Part shown: in pieces, positions 33,058 to 42,610 of the stretch | How the letters are laid out: each line of letters opens with the position of its first letter | Numbering within the stretch: position 1 is the first letter of the stretch | Assembly: GCA_963972525.1 (NCBI GenBank) | Contig: CAXAUZ010000002.1 | Coordinates: forward strand, 248,001 to 312,000 | Direction: 5' to 3' | From: Salinilacustrithrix sp003476595 | GTDB taxonomy: Bacteria; Actinomycetota; Acidimicrobiia; Acidimicrobiales; Salinilacustritrichaceae | Length of the DNA stretch: 64,000 bases | Notes under the pieces: generated by a model | Seen by the model: only the letters and a program-made list of their open reading frames with translations | Databases searched by the model: none | Told to the model about the DNA's origin: nothing | Translations under genes and position numbers: made by a program

Positions 33058-33984
33058 CTACTGCTCGTCGGCGACGCCGAGGAGTCGGGCCCGGGAGACG
33101 GCGCGCATGCCGCGCCGCAGGCCCAGGACGGCGAGGAGCCAGGCGAGGCCGCCGATGATCCAGGTGACCCGGGCGCCGCCGAACAGGGCGCCGGTGGACT
33201 GGGAGTAGGCGACCATGATCAACGGCAGGCTGACCAGGCCCGACGCCTGCTGGGCCGCGGCCGTGGACTTCACCCGGGCCGACAGGCGCAGCACGAGTGA
33301 CAGCGTGAGGGCCAGGAACGGCGGGACGACCCAGGCCATCAGGATCCACCACTGCGTCGTCGGGAAGAACCAGCCGCCCACCTCCGGCCCGACGATGAGG
33401 TTGACGATGAGCGAGTAGATGCCGAAGCCGACGACGGTGGTGACGTAGCCGGGGATGAGCGAGGCGAGGAGCTTGCCGAGGTAGATCTCGCGCACCCCGG
33501 CGGGGGAGTGGGCGAGGAACTCCCCGGTGCCGCGCTCGCGCTCGCCCACGATGGTGGCGGCACCGACCGCGGTGGAGATCGTGAGGGGCACCACGACGGC
33601 GACCGGGGCGAACAGGAAGACGGCCAGCGCGTACGAGGCCTGGCCCTGGGGGGTGGCGTCGTCGCCGCCGGTGGACGACTGGATCGACTCCTGGGCCCGG
33701 TCGGGCAGCACCTCGAGGGTCTGGCTGATCTGCTCGACGGCATCGACCGTGGCGATCGAGGTGAGGCTGAACAGCAAGATGGTGGGGACGACGCAGAAGA
33801 AGATCGCCCCGAGGCCGACCATCGGGCCCCAGAAGTCCTTGGCCTGGATCAGCTGCTTGAGGTCGGTGCGGGCGACCGTGGCGATCTGGCCCCATTCGAT
33901 CCGACCGGTCTCGCGCTGGACCGGCCGCTGCGGGTAGCCCTGGCCCTTCGGCGGTGGTGCGGGCGGGTCGATGGTGGTGGTCAC
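33058..33984 (-). CDS. ABC-2 type transporter permease
   Basis: A 308-residue membrane subunit with about six helices: first near 50-75 (VGLGAIFFCVVPTILLF), then 120-145, 165-190 with IVGERERGTGEFLAHSPAGVREIYLGK just before, 205-225, 245-265 and 270-290. The GERERGT..FL.HSP motif is common in ABC-2/NatB-like exporters. It overlaps the ATPase gene by 4 nt (GTGA), so the two form one exporter; substrate unknown. The last two dozen residues are basic. Confidence 0.88.
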   Translation of the reverse strand: MTTTIDPPAPPPKGQGYPQRPVQRETGRIEWGQIATVARTDLKQLIQAKDFWGPMVGLGAIFFCVVPTILLFSLTSIATVDAVEQISQTLEVLPDRAQESIQSSTGGDDATPQGQASYALAVFLFAPVAVVVPLTISTAVGAATIVGERERGTGEFLAHSPAGVREIYLGKLLASLIPGYVTTVVGFGIYSLIVNLIVGPEVGGWFFPTTQWWILMAWVVPPFLALTLSLVLRLSARVKSTAAAQQASGLVSLPLIMVAYSQSTGALFGGARVTWIIGGLAWLLAVLGLRRGMRAVSRARLLGVADEQ

Positions 33985-34994
33985 TGGACGACCTCGCCGA
34001 TGCGGTTCTCGCCGCTGTCGCGCCGGACGGCGAAGTACAGGTCCTCGAGGGAGTGGCGCTCGGCCTCGACCCTGGTCACCCGGGCGCCGGCCCGGGCGAG
34101 GGCGTGGACGAGGTCAGGGATGCGGGCGAGGTCGTCGACGACCACGGTGGCCGGGCCGTCGTCGCGCAGCCGCACGTCGTGCACGCCGGGCTCGCCGACG
34201 AGGGCGGCCAGGGAGGTCCGATCCTCGGCGTCGACGAGGACGGTGTGCTCGGGCCAGTAGCGGCGCACGAGCTCGTCAGGTGGGCCCTGCACCAGCGACT
34301 GCCCGTCCTGCAGCATCACGACCTGGTCGGCGAGGCCCTCGGCCTCGAGCAGCAGGTGGGTGCACATGATCACGGTGTTGCCCTGGCCCGTCATCTCCCG
34401 GATCAGCTCCAGCACCGCGTAGGACGACTCCGGGTCGAGGCCGGACGTGGGCTCGTCGTAGAGGACCAGCTCGGGCTCGTGGAGCACGCTGCGGGCCAGG
34501 GCGAGGCGGGTCTTCATGCCGGTGGAGTAGCCGCCGACCTGCTGGTCGAGGGCGCCGGCGATGCCGAACCGCTCCGCCGCCTCGCGGATGCGCCGGGCGG
34601 CGACGTCGCGGCGGCCGAGGCCGTAGAGCTCGGCCGCGTAGCGCAGGTTGTCGAGGCCGGAGAGCCGGTCGTAGAGGGCGGGCTTGGCCGAGACGATGCC
34701 GATGCGGCGCCGCACCTCGGGGCCGTCGGTGGCCGGGTCGAGCCCGAACACCCGCACCGTGCCGCCGTCGGGTCCGAGCGCACCGGTGACCACCCGGGTG
34801 CAGGTCGTCTTGCCGGCGCCGTTGGGGCCGAGCAGGACCGTGATCGACCGGGCCGGGACGGTGAAGGACAGGCCGGCGAGGGCCGTCTGGTCGCCGAAGG
34901 TGCGCTCGACCCGGTCGAGGGACACCACCGGGGTGCTGCCGGCGGGGGCACGGTCGGGCGCGAGGGCAGAGGGAACGGTCATGACCACGGGCAT
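33981..34994 (-). CDS. ABC transporter ATP-binding protein (ABC-2 exporter partner)
   Basis: A 337-residue ATPase from ATG 34994 (ATG 34982 also in frame). Walker A GPNGAGKT, signature YSTGMKTRLALARSVL, Walker B LVLYDEPTSGLDPES and switch His in MCTHLLLEAEGLAD are visible. A C-terminal extension after about residue 240 (HTVLVDAEDRTSLAALVGEPGVHDVRL) resembles the DUF4162-type tail of drug/lipid exporters. It is divergent from ruvC with about 80 bases between; no clear -10 was found for this gene. Confidence 0.88.
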   Translation of the reverse strand: MPVVMTVPSALAPDRAPAGSTPVVSLDRVERTFGDQTALAGLSFTVPARSITVLLGPNGAGKTTCTRVVTGALGPDGGTVRVFGLDPATDGPEVRRRIGIVSAKPALYDRLSGLDNLRYAAELYGLGRRDVAARRIREAAERFGIAGALDQQVGGYSTGMKTRLALARSVLHEPELVLYDEPTSGLDPESSYAVLELIREMTGQGNTVIMCTHLLLEAEGLADQVVMLQDGQSLVQGPPDELVRRYWPEHTVLVDAEDRTSLAALVGEPGVHDVRLRDDGPATVVVDDLARIPDLVHALARAGARVTRVEAERHSLEDLYFAVRRDSGENRIGEVVQ

Positions 34995-35060
34995 TGCATC
35001 GGCACCACGAGGGCGACAGTTGAGCAGAGCGGGGTCCGCGGCCGGCATCGCCTCGCCCGG

Positions 35061-35066
35061 TAGGGT
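35061..35066 (+). promoter_or_regulatory. -10 element of the ruvCAB operon
   Basis: TAGGGT begins 13 nt before the ruvC GTG. No SOS box was seen in the 80 bases upstream. Confidence 0.6.
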
Positions 35067-35073
35067 CGAACCC

Positions 35074-35583
35074 GTGTTCGTGTGGGGCATCGACCCGGGT
35101 CTCTCCCGCTGCGGCTACGCGGTGCTCGACACCGGTCGAGCCGGTGGCGCCCGGCTCGTGGCCCTCGGCGTCTTCAAGACGTCGCCGGACCTGCCCGTCC
35201 CCCGGCGCCTCCACGCCCTGCAGGCCGACGTCCGCGAGCTCGTCGCCGACCATCCCCCCGGCGCGGTGGCCATCGAGCGCATCCTGTTCTCGGTCAACGT
35301 CCGCACCGCCATCGGGGTGGCCCAGGCCGCCGGCATCGTGATGGTGGAGGCGATCGCCGCGGGTGCCGAGGTCACCGAGTACTCGCCGAACGAGATCAAG
35401 CAGGCGGTCACCGGCGACGGTGCCGCCGACAAGACCCAGATCGAGACCATGGTGCAACGACTCCTCCAGATCGACCGCCCCATCCGCCCGGTCGACGCCG
35501 CCGACGCCGCCGCCATCGCGCTGTGCCACGTCGCCCGGGCGCCGATGCTCGCCCGGATCGCCGCTGCCGGAGGCCGACGGTGA
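35074..35583 (+). CDS. ruvC: Holliday junction resolvase RuvC
   Basis: A 169-residue RNase H-fold endonuclease cutting four-way DNA junctions. Acidic metal ligands are visible: Asp7 in GIDPGLSRCGYAVLD, Glu in AIERILFSVN, and the Asp pair in RPVDAADAAAIALCH. EYSPNEIKQAVTGDGAADKTQI is highly conserved. The stop overlaps ruvA by 4 nt. Confidence 0.96.
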   Translation: MFVWGIDPGLSRCGYAVLDTGRAGGARLVALGVFKTSPDLPVPRRLHALQADVRELVADHPPGAVAIERILFSVNVRTAIGVAQAAGIVMVEAIAAGAEVTEYSPNEIKQAVTGDGAADKTQIETMVQRLLQIDRPIRPVDAADAAAIALCHVARAPMLARIAAAGGRR

Positions 35584-36197
35584 TCGGCTCGCTGCGGGGC
35601 ACGCTGCTCGACCGGGCCGACGACGAGGTGCTCGTCGAGGTGGCCGGCATCGGCCACCGGATCATGGTGAGCCCCACCACGGCGGTCTCCCTCGGCGACC
35701 TCGGCGACGAGGTCTTCGTGTGGGTCCACCACCACATCCGCGAGGACACCCAGGCCCTGTACGGCTTCGCCACCGCCGATGCCCGCCGCTGCTTCACCGC
35801 GCTGCTCGGCGCCCACGGGGTCGGGCCCTCGCTCGCCCTCGGCATCCTGTCCGTGCACGGTCCCGGCGACCTGGCCCGCGTGCTCGCCGAGGACGACGTC
35901 GCCGCCCTCTGCCTCGTGCCGGGCGTCGGCAAGAAGACCGCCACCCGGCTCCTGGTCGAGCTGAAGAGCCGCCTCGACATCCCCCTCGACTCCGGCGTGC
36001 CGAGCACCTCGGGGTCGACCGCCGGTGCGACCGGCACCGGGGGTGCGGCCGCCGCCCGCGCCGACGTGCGCGAGGCCCTCGCCGGCCTCGGCTACGGGCT
36101 CGAGGAGATCCGCGACGTGCTGGCCGACCTGCCCGACGGCGACGACCCCTCCGTCCTGCTCAAGCACGCCCTGCAGCGCCTGGCGGTCTCCCGATGA
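35580..36197 (+). CDS. ruvA: Holliday junction branch migration protein RuvA
   Basis: A 205-residue protein: OB domain (MIGSLRGTLLDR-type start, VEVAGIGHRIMVSPTT, HHHIREDTQALYGF), helix-hairpin-helix domain (LLGAHGVGPSLALGILSV; LCLVPGVGKKTATRLLVELK), a Ser/Gly/Ala linker and the RuvB-binding domain III (REALAGLGYGLEEIRDVLADL). GTG 35580 in a GTGA overlap. Confidence 0.95.
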   Translation: MIGSLRGTLLDRADDEVLVEVAGIGHRIMVSPTTAVSLGDLGDEVFVWVHHHIREDTQALYGFATADARRCFTALLGAHGVGPSLALGILSVHGPGDLARVLAEDDVAALCLVPGVGKKTATRLLVELKSRLDIPLDSGVPSTSGSTAGATGTGGAAAARADVREALAGLGYGLEEIRDVLADLPDGDDPSVLLKHALQRLAVSR

Positions 36198-36207
36198 GGC
36201 CGACCCG

Positions 36208-37242
<1,035 letters not shown>

Positions 37243-37245
37243 CGG

Positions 37246-37449
37246 TCAGGGGAGCACGACGTCGAGGATCGGGCCGAGCGGCTCCTCGACGCAGGTCGCC
37301 ACGTCGATCGTGCGCAGCCCGACGCAGGCGATGTAGTCGTCGCTGACCCGCACGGCGGGATCGGCGGTGGCGGCGGGTGCGCCCACGGTGCCGGCGAGGG
37401 CGACGGCGGCGAGGGCAGCGCCGGCGGCGATGGTGAGGCGGCGGGTCAC
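37246..37449 (-). CDS. Small secreted protein with two cysteines
   Basis: A 67-residue protein of unknown family. A classical signal peptide (TRRLTIAAGAALAAVALAG, cleavage near APAATA) leaves a mature chain of about 38 residues with two Cys (42 and 53) that could form a disulphide, and a hydrophobic end GPILDVVLP. GTG 37449 has GGAGGT five bases upstream, unusually good for this region, and overlaps the sigma-factor stop by 4 nt. Co-translation with the membrane-tailed sigma factor suggests a linked function, for instance a signal or envelope component; that is inference. Confidence 0.68.
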   Translation of the reverse strand: MTRRLTIAAGAALAAVALAGTVGAPAATADPAVRVSDDYIACVGLRTIDVATCVEEPLGPILDVVLP

Positions 37450-38531
37450 GGGGTACCTCCGAGGAGCGGTTCGAGGGAGCGGGCGAGGCCGTCGCCGACG
37501 GTGCCGAGGGCAGGGCGGGGATCGAGGCCGGCGAAGGCCTGGCCGAGGTCGGAGCGCACGGGCATCTCCTCGGCCTCGCCGGCGGCCCGGTCGACCCCGT
37601 CGGGACCGACGAAGACATCGACGGGCCCGGCCGCGGCCGCCGGCGCTGGTGGCGGTGGCGGTGGTGGCGGCGGGTCGTCGGGTGGCGGTGCCTCGCCGGC
37701 CGGGTCGGCACCGGCGACCACGACCGGCGCCCCCGGGTCGACCGGCGCCGCCGCGGCCCGGACGGTGCTGGCCGCCGTGGTCTCGGGTGCCGTCGCGGTC
37801 ACGGTGTCGGGTGCGGGTGACGGGGCCAGCACGAGCGCGGCGGTGACGGCGCCGGCGACGACCGGGGCGCCGATCGCGCCGATCTCGACCCAGCGCTCGG
37901 AGACCTTGGCCCGCAGCTCCCCGGCGCGGGTGGCGAGCAGCCCGAGGACGGGGAGGCCCCAGAGGCCCCGGGCGTCCCCGGCGACGGTGGCGTACTCGCG
38001 CCGCAGCGCCTTGCGGGCCCGGTGGAGGAGGGCCTCGACCGTGGTGATCGGCACGTCGAGCTCGTGGCCGATCTCGGCGTAGCTCAGGCCCTGGGCCTCG
38101 CGCAGGAGCAGCACCTCCCGGTGGCGGGGCCCGACCGCGGCCAGGGCGTCGCGGACGTGGCCGGCGTCGACGGCGGCGAAGAGGTGGTCCACGTCGGGCT
38201 CCACCGAGCCGAGGTCGGGTTGGTCGGTGAGCTCGACGCGGGCGAGCTTGCGGTGCCGATCGATGGTGAGGCGCTTCGCGATCACCGTCATCCACGGGTA
38301 GAAGCGGCGTTCGCCGGTGAGGCTGTCCATCGAGCGCAGCGCCTTGACGAAGGCCTCCTGGGCGACCTCCTCGGCTTCGTGGGCGTCGCGGGTGTGGCGC
38401 TGGCAGAAGCGGTGGAGCCGATCGAAGTAGCGCCGGTAGAGCTCGTCGAAAGCGGACGGATCGCCGTTCTGGTACCGCTCGACGAGGTCCCGGTCGCGGC
38501 CGAGGTCGACGTCGTCCGCTCGTAGCGCCAT
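37446..38531 (-). CDS. ECF-type RNA polymerase sigma factor with transmembrane and proline-rich C-terminal extension
   Basis: A 361-residue protein. Sigma region 2 spans about residues 15-95 (DPSAFDELYRRYFDRLHRFC, EVAQEAFVKALRSMD, FYPWMTVIAKRLTIDRHRK) and region 4 about 120-178 (AVGPRHREVLLLREAQGLSYAEIGHEL, with DVPITTVEALLHRARKALR as recognition helix). A predicted membrane helix follows at about 217-236, then an Ala/Thr/Val stretch, a run of nine or more Pro near 280 and an acidic tail. So an anti-sigma-like anchor is fused to the sigma factor. ATG 38531 has GGAGGGA just upstream. No separate anti-sigma gene is adjacent. Confidence 0.88.
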   Translation of the reverse strand: MALRADDVDLGRDRDLVERYQNGDPSAFDELYRRYFDRLHRFCQRHTRDAHEAEEVAQEAFVKALRSMDSLTGERRFYPWMTVIAKRLTIDRHRKLARVELTDQPDLGSVEPDVDHLFAAVDAGHVRDALAAVGPRHREVLLLREAQGLSYAEIGHELDVPITTVEALLHRARKALRREYATVAGDARGLWGLPVLGLLATRAGELRAKVSERWVEIGAIGAPVVAGAVTAALVLAPSPAPDTVTATAPETTAASTVRAAAAPVDPGAPVVVAGADPAGEAPPPDDPPPPPPPPPAPAAAAGPVDVFVGPDGVDRAAGEAEEMPVRSDLGQAFAGLDPRPALGTVGDGLARSLEPLLGGTP

Positions 38532-38646
38532 GTTCCCTCCGAACCCCCGAGCCTGGACCAGCTGCGCACGCGCGGGTCCGCTCGTCGACCCGCGGCACCT
38601 ACTTCGACGTGCGGGCGGGGGTTCCCTCCCGAGCGGGCCCACCCCG

Positions 38647-38652
38647 TAGCGT
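38647..38652 (+). promoter_or_regulatory. -10 element of the queA-tgt operon
   Basis: TAGCGT begins 14 nt before the GTG at 38661. Confidence 0.5.
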
Positions 38653-38660
38653 CGCTCGAC

Positions 38661-39710
38661 GTGGAGACGGCGAGCTTCGACTACGACCTGCCGGACTCGG
38701 CGATCGCCCAGGCGCCCGTCGAGCCCCGCGACGCCGCCCGCATGCTCGTCGACCGCGGAGCGGGCGCGGCCCCCGAGCACCGCACGGTGGCCGACCTGCC
38801 CGGGCTGCTCGGGCCCGACGACGTCGTCGTGGTGAACACCACCCGGGTGCTGCGGGCCCGGCTGCACCTCCGCAAGGCCACCGGCGGTGCGGTGGAGGTC
38901 CTCCTCCTCGAACCGCTCGAGGGCGATCGGTGGGAGGCCCTGGTGCGCCCCGGTCGCCGGGTCCCGCCCGGCACGGTCCTCGCGCCCGTCGCCGACGACG
39001 GACCGCCCCTGCAGGTGGAGGTCGGCGAGATCCTCGACGAGGGACGCCGCGTCGTGTCGCTGGTCACCGACGATGTCGTCGCCGCGCTCGACGCCCACGG
39101 CGCCGTCCCGCTGCCGCCCTACATCACCGAACCGCTCGGCGACCCCGACCGCTACCAGACCGTCTACGCCGACCGGCCGGGATCGGTCGCCGCCCCCACG
39201 GCCGGCCTCCACCTCACCGACCGGGTCCTCGACGGCATCCGCGCAGCCGGCGCCCAGGTGGTCGGCGTCGACCTCTGGGTCGGCCTGGGGACCTTCCGGC
39301 CCATCAGCGCCGAGCAGGTGGAGGACCACGAGATGCACACCGAGCGCTACCAGGTGCCCGAGGCCACCTGGGCCGCCTGCGAGCAGGCCGACCGGGTCGT
39401 CGCCATCGGTACGACCACCGTCCGCGCCCTCGAGAGCGCGGCCGCCACCGGATCGCTGTCCGGCCGGACCGATCTGTTCCTGCACCCCGGGAGCGAGGTC
39501 GCCGTGGTCGACGTGCTCCTCACCAACTACCACCTGCCGCGCTCCAGCCTGCTCGTGCTGGTGGAGGCCTTCGCCGGACCGCACTGGCGGGACCTGTACG
39601 CCACCGCGCTCGCCGAGGGCTACCGGTTCCTGAGCTTCGGGGACTGCATGCTCCTCGGCCGCGACGGCGCCGGCGTCGAGGACCGGACGGACCGGGGGGT
39701 GACGGCATGA
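38661..39710 (+). CDS. queA: S-adenosylmethionine:tRNA ribosyltransferase-isomerase
   Basis: A 349-residue enzyme making epoxyqueuosine at the wobble base of tRNAs. FDYDLPDSAIAQAPVEPRDAARMLV, VVVNTTRVLRARLHLRK, GSVAAPTAGLHLTD and VDLWVGLGTFRPISAEQVEDHEMHTERY are family signatures. It overlaps tgt by 4 nt (ATGA), an arrangement known for queuosine genes. Mycobacteria lack this pair, so queuosine synthesis is one feature that sets this organism apart from them. Confidence 0.95.
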   Translation: METASFDYDLPDSAIAQAPVEPRDAARMLVDRGAGAAPEHRTVADLPGLLGPDDVVVVNTTRVLRARLHLRKATGGAVEVLLLEPLEGDRWEALVRPGRRVPPGTVLAPVADDGPPLQVEVGEILDEGRRVVSLVTDDVVAALDAHGAVPLPPYITEPLGDPDRYQTVYADRPGSVAAPTAGLHLTDRVLDGIRAAGAQVVGVDLWVGLGTFRPISAEQVEDHEMHTERYQVPEATWAACEQADRVVAIGTTTVRALESAAATGSLSGRTDLFLHPGSEVAVVDVLLTNYHLPRSSLLVLVEAFAGPHWRDLYATALAEGYRFLSFGDCMLLGRDGAGVEDRTDRGVTA

Positions 39711-40810
39711 CCCTGTCCGTCGAGGTCGAGGCCACCGCCGGCGGGGCGCGGGCCACCACCATCACCACCGCCCGGGGCACGGTCACCACGCCCTGCTTCA
39801 TGCCGGTGGGCACCCGTGGCGTGGTGCGGGCCGTCGAGACGGCCGATCTCGAAGCGCTCGGCGCCCAGATCGTCCTCGGCAACACCTACCACCTGCTCTT
39901 CCGTCCGGGCCCCGAGATCGTCGCGCAGCTCGGCGGCATCCACGGCTTCAGCGACTGGGGCGGCCACGTGCTCACCGACAGCGGGGGCTACCAGGTCTTC
40001 TCCCTGTCCCCGAAGGTCGACGACGACGGCGTCACGTTCCGCTCCACCTACGACGGCGACGAGTACCGGCTGACCCCCGAAGGTGCCGTGGACGTGCAGC
40101 TCGCGCTCGGCGCCGACATCCAGATGGTGCTGGACGAGTGCGCGCCGCTGCCCAGCCCACCCGAGGTCATCCGGCGGGCCCTCGACCGCACCGCCGACTG
40201 GGCCGTCCGGGCCCGCCGCGCCTTCCTCGCCCACGACCTGCCGGCGCGGAACCAGTTCGGCATCGTCCAGGGCGGCGTCGACGCCGAGATGCGGATCGAG
40301 AGTGCCCAGCGGACCGTGGACATCGGCTTCGACGGGTACGCGATCGGCGGGCTGTCCGTGGGGGAGTCGCGGGACGAGATGCTGCCGGCCCTCGCCGCCG
40401 CGATCGCCGAGCTGCCGGCTGACGCGCCCCGCTACCTCATGGGGCTCGGCGACCCGGTCGGGATCGTGGAGTCCATCGCCCTCGGCGTCGACCTGTTCGA
40501 CTGCGTGCTGCCCACCCGCTTCGGCCGCCACGGCACGCTGCTGACCTCCGAGGGTCGCCTCAACCTCAAGAACAACCGGTTCGCCACCGACGCCGGGCCG
40601 CTGGACCCGGACTGCGACTGCCGGGTCTGCCAGCGGTACTCGCGGGCCTACCTGCGCCACCTGTTCAACGTGCACGAGCCCACCGGCCCCCGGCTGACCA
40701 CGCTGCACAACCTGGCGTGGACGCTGCGCCTCACCGACCGGGCCCGGGCCGCCGTGCTGGACGGGACCCTCGACGCCCTCCGCGCCGAGGTGGCGGGGGT
40801 CTACGAGTAG
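39707..40810 (+). CDS. tgt: tRNA-guanine transglycosylase
   Basis: A 367-residue TIM-barrel enzyme exchanging guanine-34 for preQ1 in GUN tRNAs. Visible: VLTDSGGYQVFSL (Asp acid/base), QFGIVQGGVD, YAIGGLSVGE, nucleophile region GVDLFDCVLPTRFGRHG, and zinc site CDCRVCQRYSRAYLRHLF with a downstream His. Completeness of motifs suggests activity. It is followed by yajC after 55 bases. Confidence 0.96.
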   Translation: MTLSVEVEATAGGARATTITTARGTVTTPCFMPVGTRGVVRAVETADLEALGAQIVLGNTYHLLFRPGPEIVAQLGGIHGFSDWGGHVLTDSGGYQVFSLSPKVDDDGVTFRSTYDGDEYRLTPEGAVDVQLALGADIQMVLDECAPLPSPPEVIRRALDRTADWAVRARRAFLAHDLPARNQFGIVQGGVDAEMRIESAQRTVDIGFDGYAIGGLSVGESRDEMLPALAAAIAELPADAPRYLMGLGDPVGIVESIALGVDLFDCVLPTRFGRHGTLLTSEGRLNLKNNRFATDAGPLDPDCDCRVCQRYSRAYLRHLFNVHEPTGPRLTTLHNLAWTLRLTDRARAAVLDGTLDALRAEVAGVYE

Positions 40811-40865
40811 CCCGCACCCCGCAACTAGCATCGTCCGGTCCGTCCCCGATCCCCGGTGGTACCTG

Positions 40866-41150
40866 GTGGAGCTGCTCGTCCCGATCGCGATCCTCGGCGT
40901 CATGTGGGCCGTGCTGATCCTCCCGCAGCAGCGCCGGGTCAAGGCGCACAAGGCCTACGTGGAGTCGCTCCAGGTCGGTGACGAGGTCGTCACCACGTCG
41001 GGCCTGTTCGGCACGGTCACATCCCTGGACGCCGACCGCGCCCGCCTCCGCATCGCGCCGGACGTCGAGATCACCATGGCCCGCATGGCCGTCGCCCGGC
41101 CCCAGTCCGCGGTCGTGCCGGCCGACCCCACCCCCGAAGACCCCGAGTAG
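40866..41150 (+). CDS. yajC: Preprotein translocase subunit YajC
   Basis: A 94-residue protein with one N-terminal membrane helix (LLVPIAILGVMWAVLIL), then the conserved PQQRRVKAHKAYVESLQVGDEVVTTSGLFGTV and a short acidic tail. It associates with SecDF. A TAGCAT about 40 nt before the GTG may be its -10. secD begins eight bases after the stop. Confidence 0.92.
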   Translation: MELLVPIAILGVMWAVLILPQQRRVKAHKAYVESLQVGDEVVTTSGLFGTVTSLDADRARLRIAPDVEITMARMAVARPQSAVVPADPTPEDPE

Positions 41151-41158
41151 CTCCCCCC

Positions 41159-42610
41159 ATGCGCCGCAACGGCCTCATCTCCCTCATCTTCATCGTGGTG
41201 CTCGCCATCGGCGGCATCGGCTGGACCTTCGCGGCCGACAACGAGCCCCTGCTCGGCCTCGACCTCCAGGGCGGCGTGTCGGTCGTGCTCGAGCCGACCG
41301 AGGACGTCGACGACGAAGCGATCTCCCAGGCGATCTCGATCATCCGGCAGCGCGTGGACGGCATCGGCGTCGCCGAGCCCGAGATCACCCGCCAGGACGA
41401 CGCCATCGTCGTCCAGCTCCCCGGCATCGCCGACCGCGAGCAGGCCCTGGAGCTCGTCGGCCAGACGGCGGAGCTGCGGTTCCGCCCCGTGCTCCAGCTG
41501 CTGCCCGCCGGCCTCGACGGACTCGAGACCCCGACCGAGTCGGAGGGCGAGGACGCGCCCGAGGGACTCGACGAGCTCCAGCTGACGCCCGCCGAGGACG
41601 ACGTGGTCGAGGAGCCGGTCACCCTGGCCCAGTACGACGACGACACCGAGATCGGCCGGTACCGACTCGGCCCGGCCGAGGCCACCGGCGAGATCCTCAG
41701 CGGGGCGAGCGCCGTGCTGCAGGGCGTGGGTCAGTGGGCGGTCGCCGTGGAGGTCCGCGGCGACAGCATCGACGAGTTCAACGCCATCGCCGCCGAGTGC
41801 TTCAACGGCGCCCCGACCTGCCCGACCCGCCAGCTCGCCATCGTCCTCGACGGCCGGGTCGTGTCCGCCCCGTCTATCAACGCGCCGGCGTTCAACGCGG
41901 ACGAGATCTCGATCAGCGGTGACTTCACCGAGGGCGAGGCCAAGGACCTGGCCCTGGTCCTGCGCTACGGCTCGCTGCCGGTGGAGCTCGAGGCCCAGCA
42001 GACCCAGTCCATCTCCGCGTCCATCGGACAGGACGCCCTCGATGCCGGGGTGATCGCCGGCCTCATCGGCCTCGGCCTGGTGACCATCTACATGCTCGTG
42101 TACTACCGCCTCCTCGGGCTGGTCGCCATGCTGTCGCTGTCGGTCTCGGCCGCGCTGCTGTGGACGATGATCGCCTGGCTCGGCACCAACCAGGGCCTGG
42201 CCCTGACCCTCGCCGGGGTCACCGGCATCATCCTGTCGATCGGTGTGGCCGTGGACTCCAACGTGGTGTTCTACGAGCACCTCAAGGAGGAGGTCGCCGG
42301 CGGCCGGTCGCTCCGCGCTGCCGTCGACGGCTCCTTCGCCACCGCCTTCTCCACCATCGTGAAGGCCGACGTGGCCTCCCTCATCGGCGCCGCGATCCTG
42401 TACTGGCTCACGGTCGGCCCCGTGCGTGGCTTCGCCCTCTTCCTCGGGCTGTCGACGCTGCTCGACCTGATCGCCTCGTACTTCTTCATGCGGCCCCTCA
42501 CCGTGCTGCTGGTGAAGTCCCAGCGGCTGCAGCACCGCCCCCGCCTCTTCGGGATGCCCACGTCCAAGGTCGACCGGGGTCTCGTCATCGACGAAGGAGC
42601 GCCGGCATGA
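41159..42610 (+). CDS. secD: Protein translocase subunit SecD
   Basis: A 483-residue membrane protein of the RND superfamily using proton flow to aid protein export. GLDLQGGVSVVLEP follows the first helix; a large periplasmic P1 domain (with Pro/Glu-rich insert around residues 120-150) leads to FTEGEAKDLALVLRYGSLPVELE, the SecD family block, and a cluster of helices with GVAVDSNVVFYEHLKEE. It overlaps secF by 4 nt. Confidence 0.96.
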   Translation: MRRNGLISLIFIVVLAIGGIGWTFAADNEPLLGLDLQGGVSVVLEPTEDVDDEAISQAISIIRQRVDGIGVAEPEITRQDDAIVVQLPGIADREQALELVGQTAELRFRPVLQLLPAGLDGLETPTESEGEDAPEGLDELQLTPAEDDVVEEPVTLAQYDDDTEIGRYRLGPAEATGEILSGASAVLQGVGQWAVAVEVRGDSIDEFNAIAAECFNGAPTCPTRQLAIVLDGRVVSAPSINAPAFNADEISISGDFTEGEAKDLALVLRYGSLPVELEAQQTQSISASIGQDALDAGVIAGLIGLGLVTIYMLVYYRLLGLVAMLSLSVSAALLWTMIAWLGTNQGLALTLAGVTGIILSIGVAVDSNVVFYEHLKEEVAGGRSLRAAVDGSFATAFSTIVKADVASLIGAAILYWLTVGPVRGFALFLGLSTLLDLIASYFFMRPLTVLLVKSQRLQHRPRLFGMPTSKVDRGLVIDEGAPA

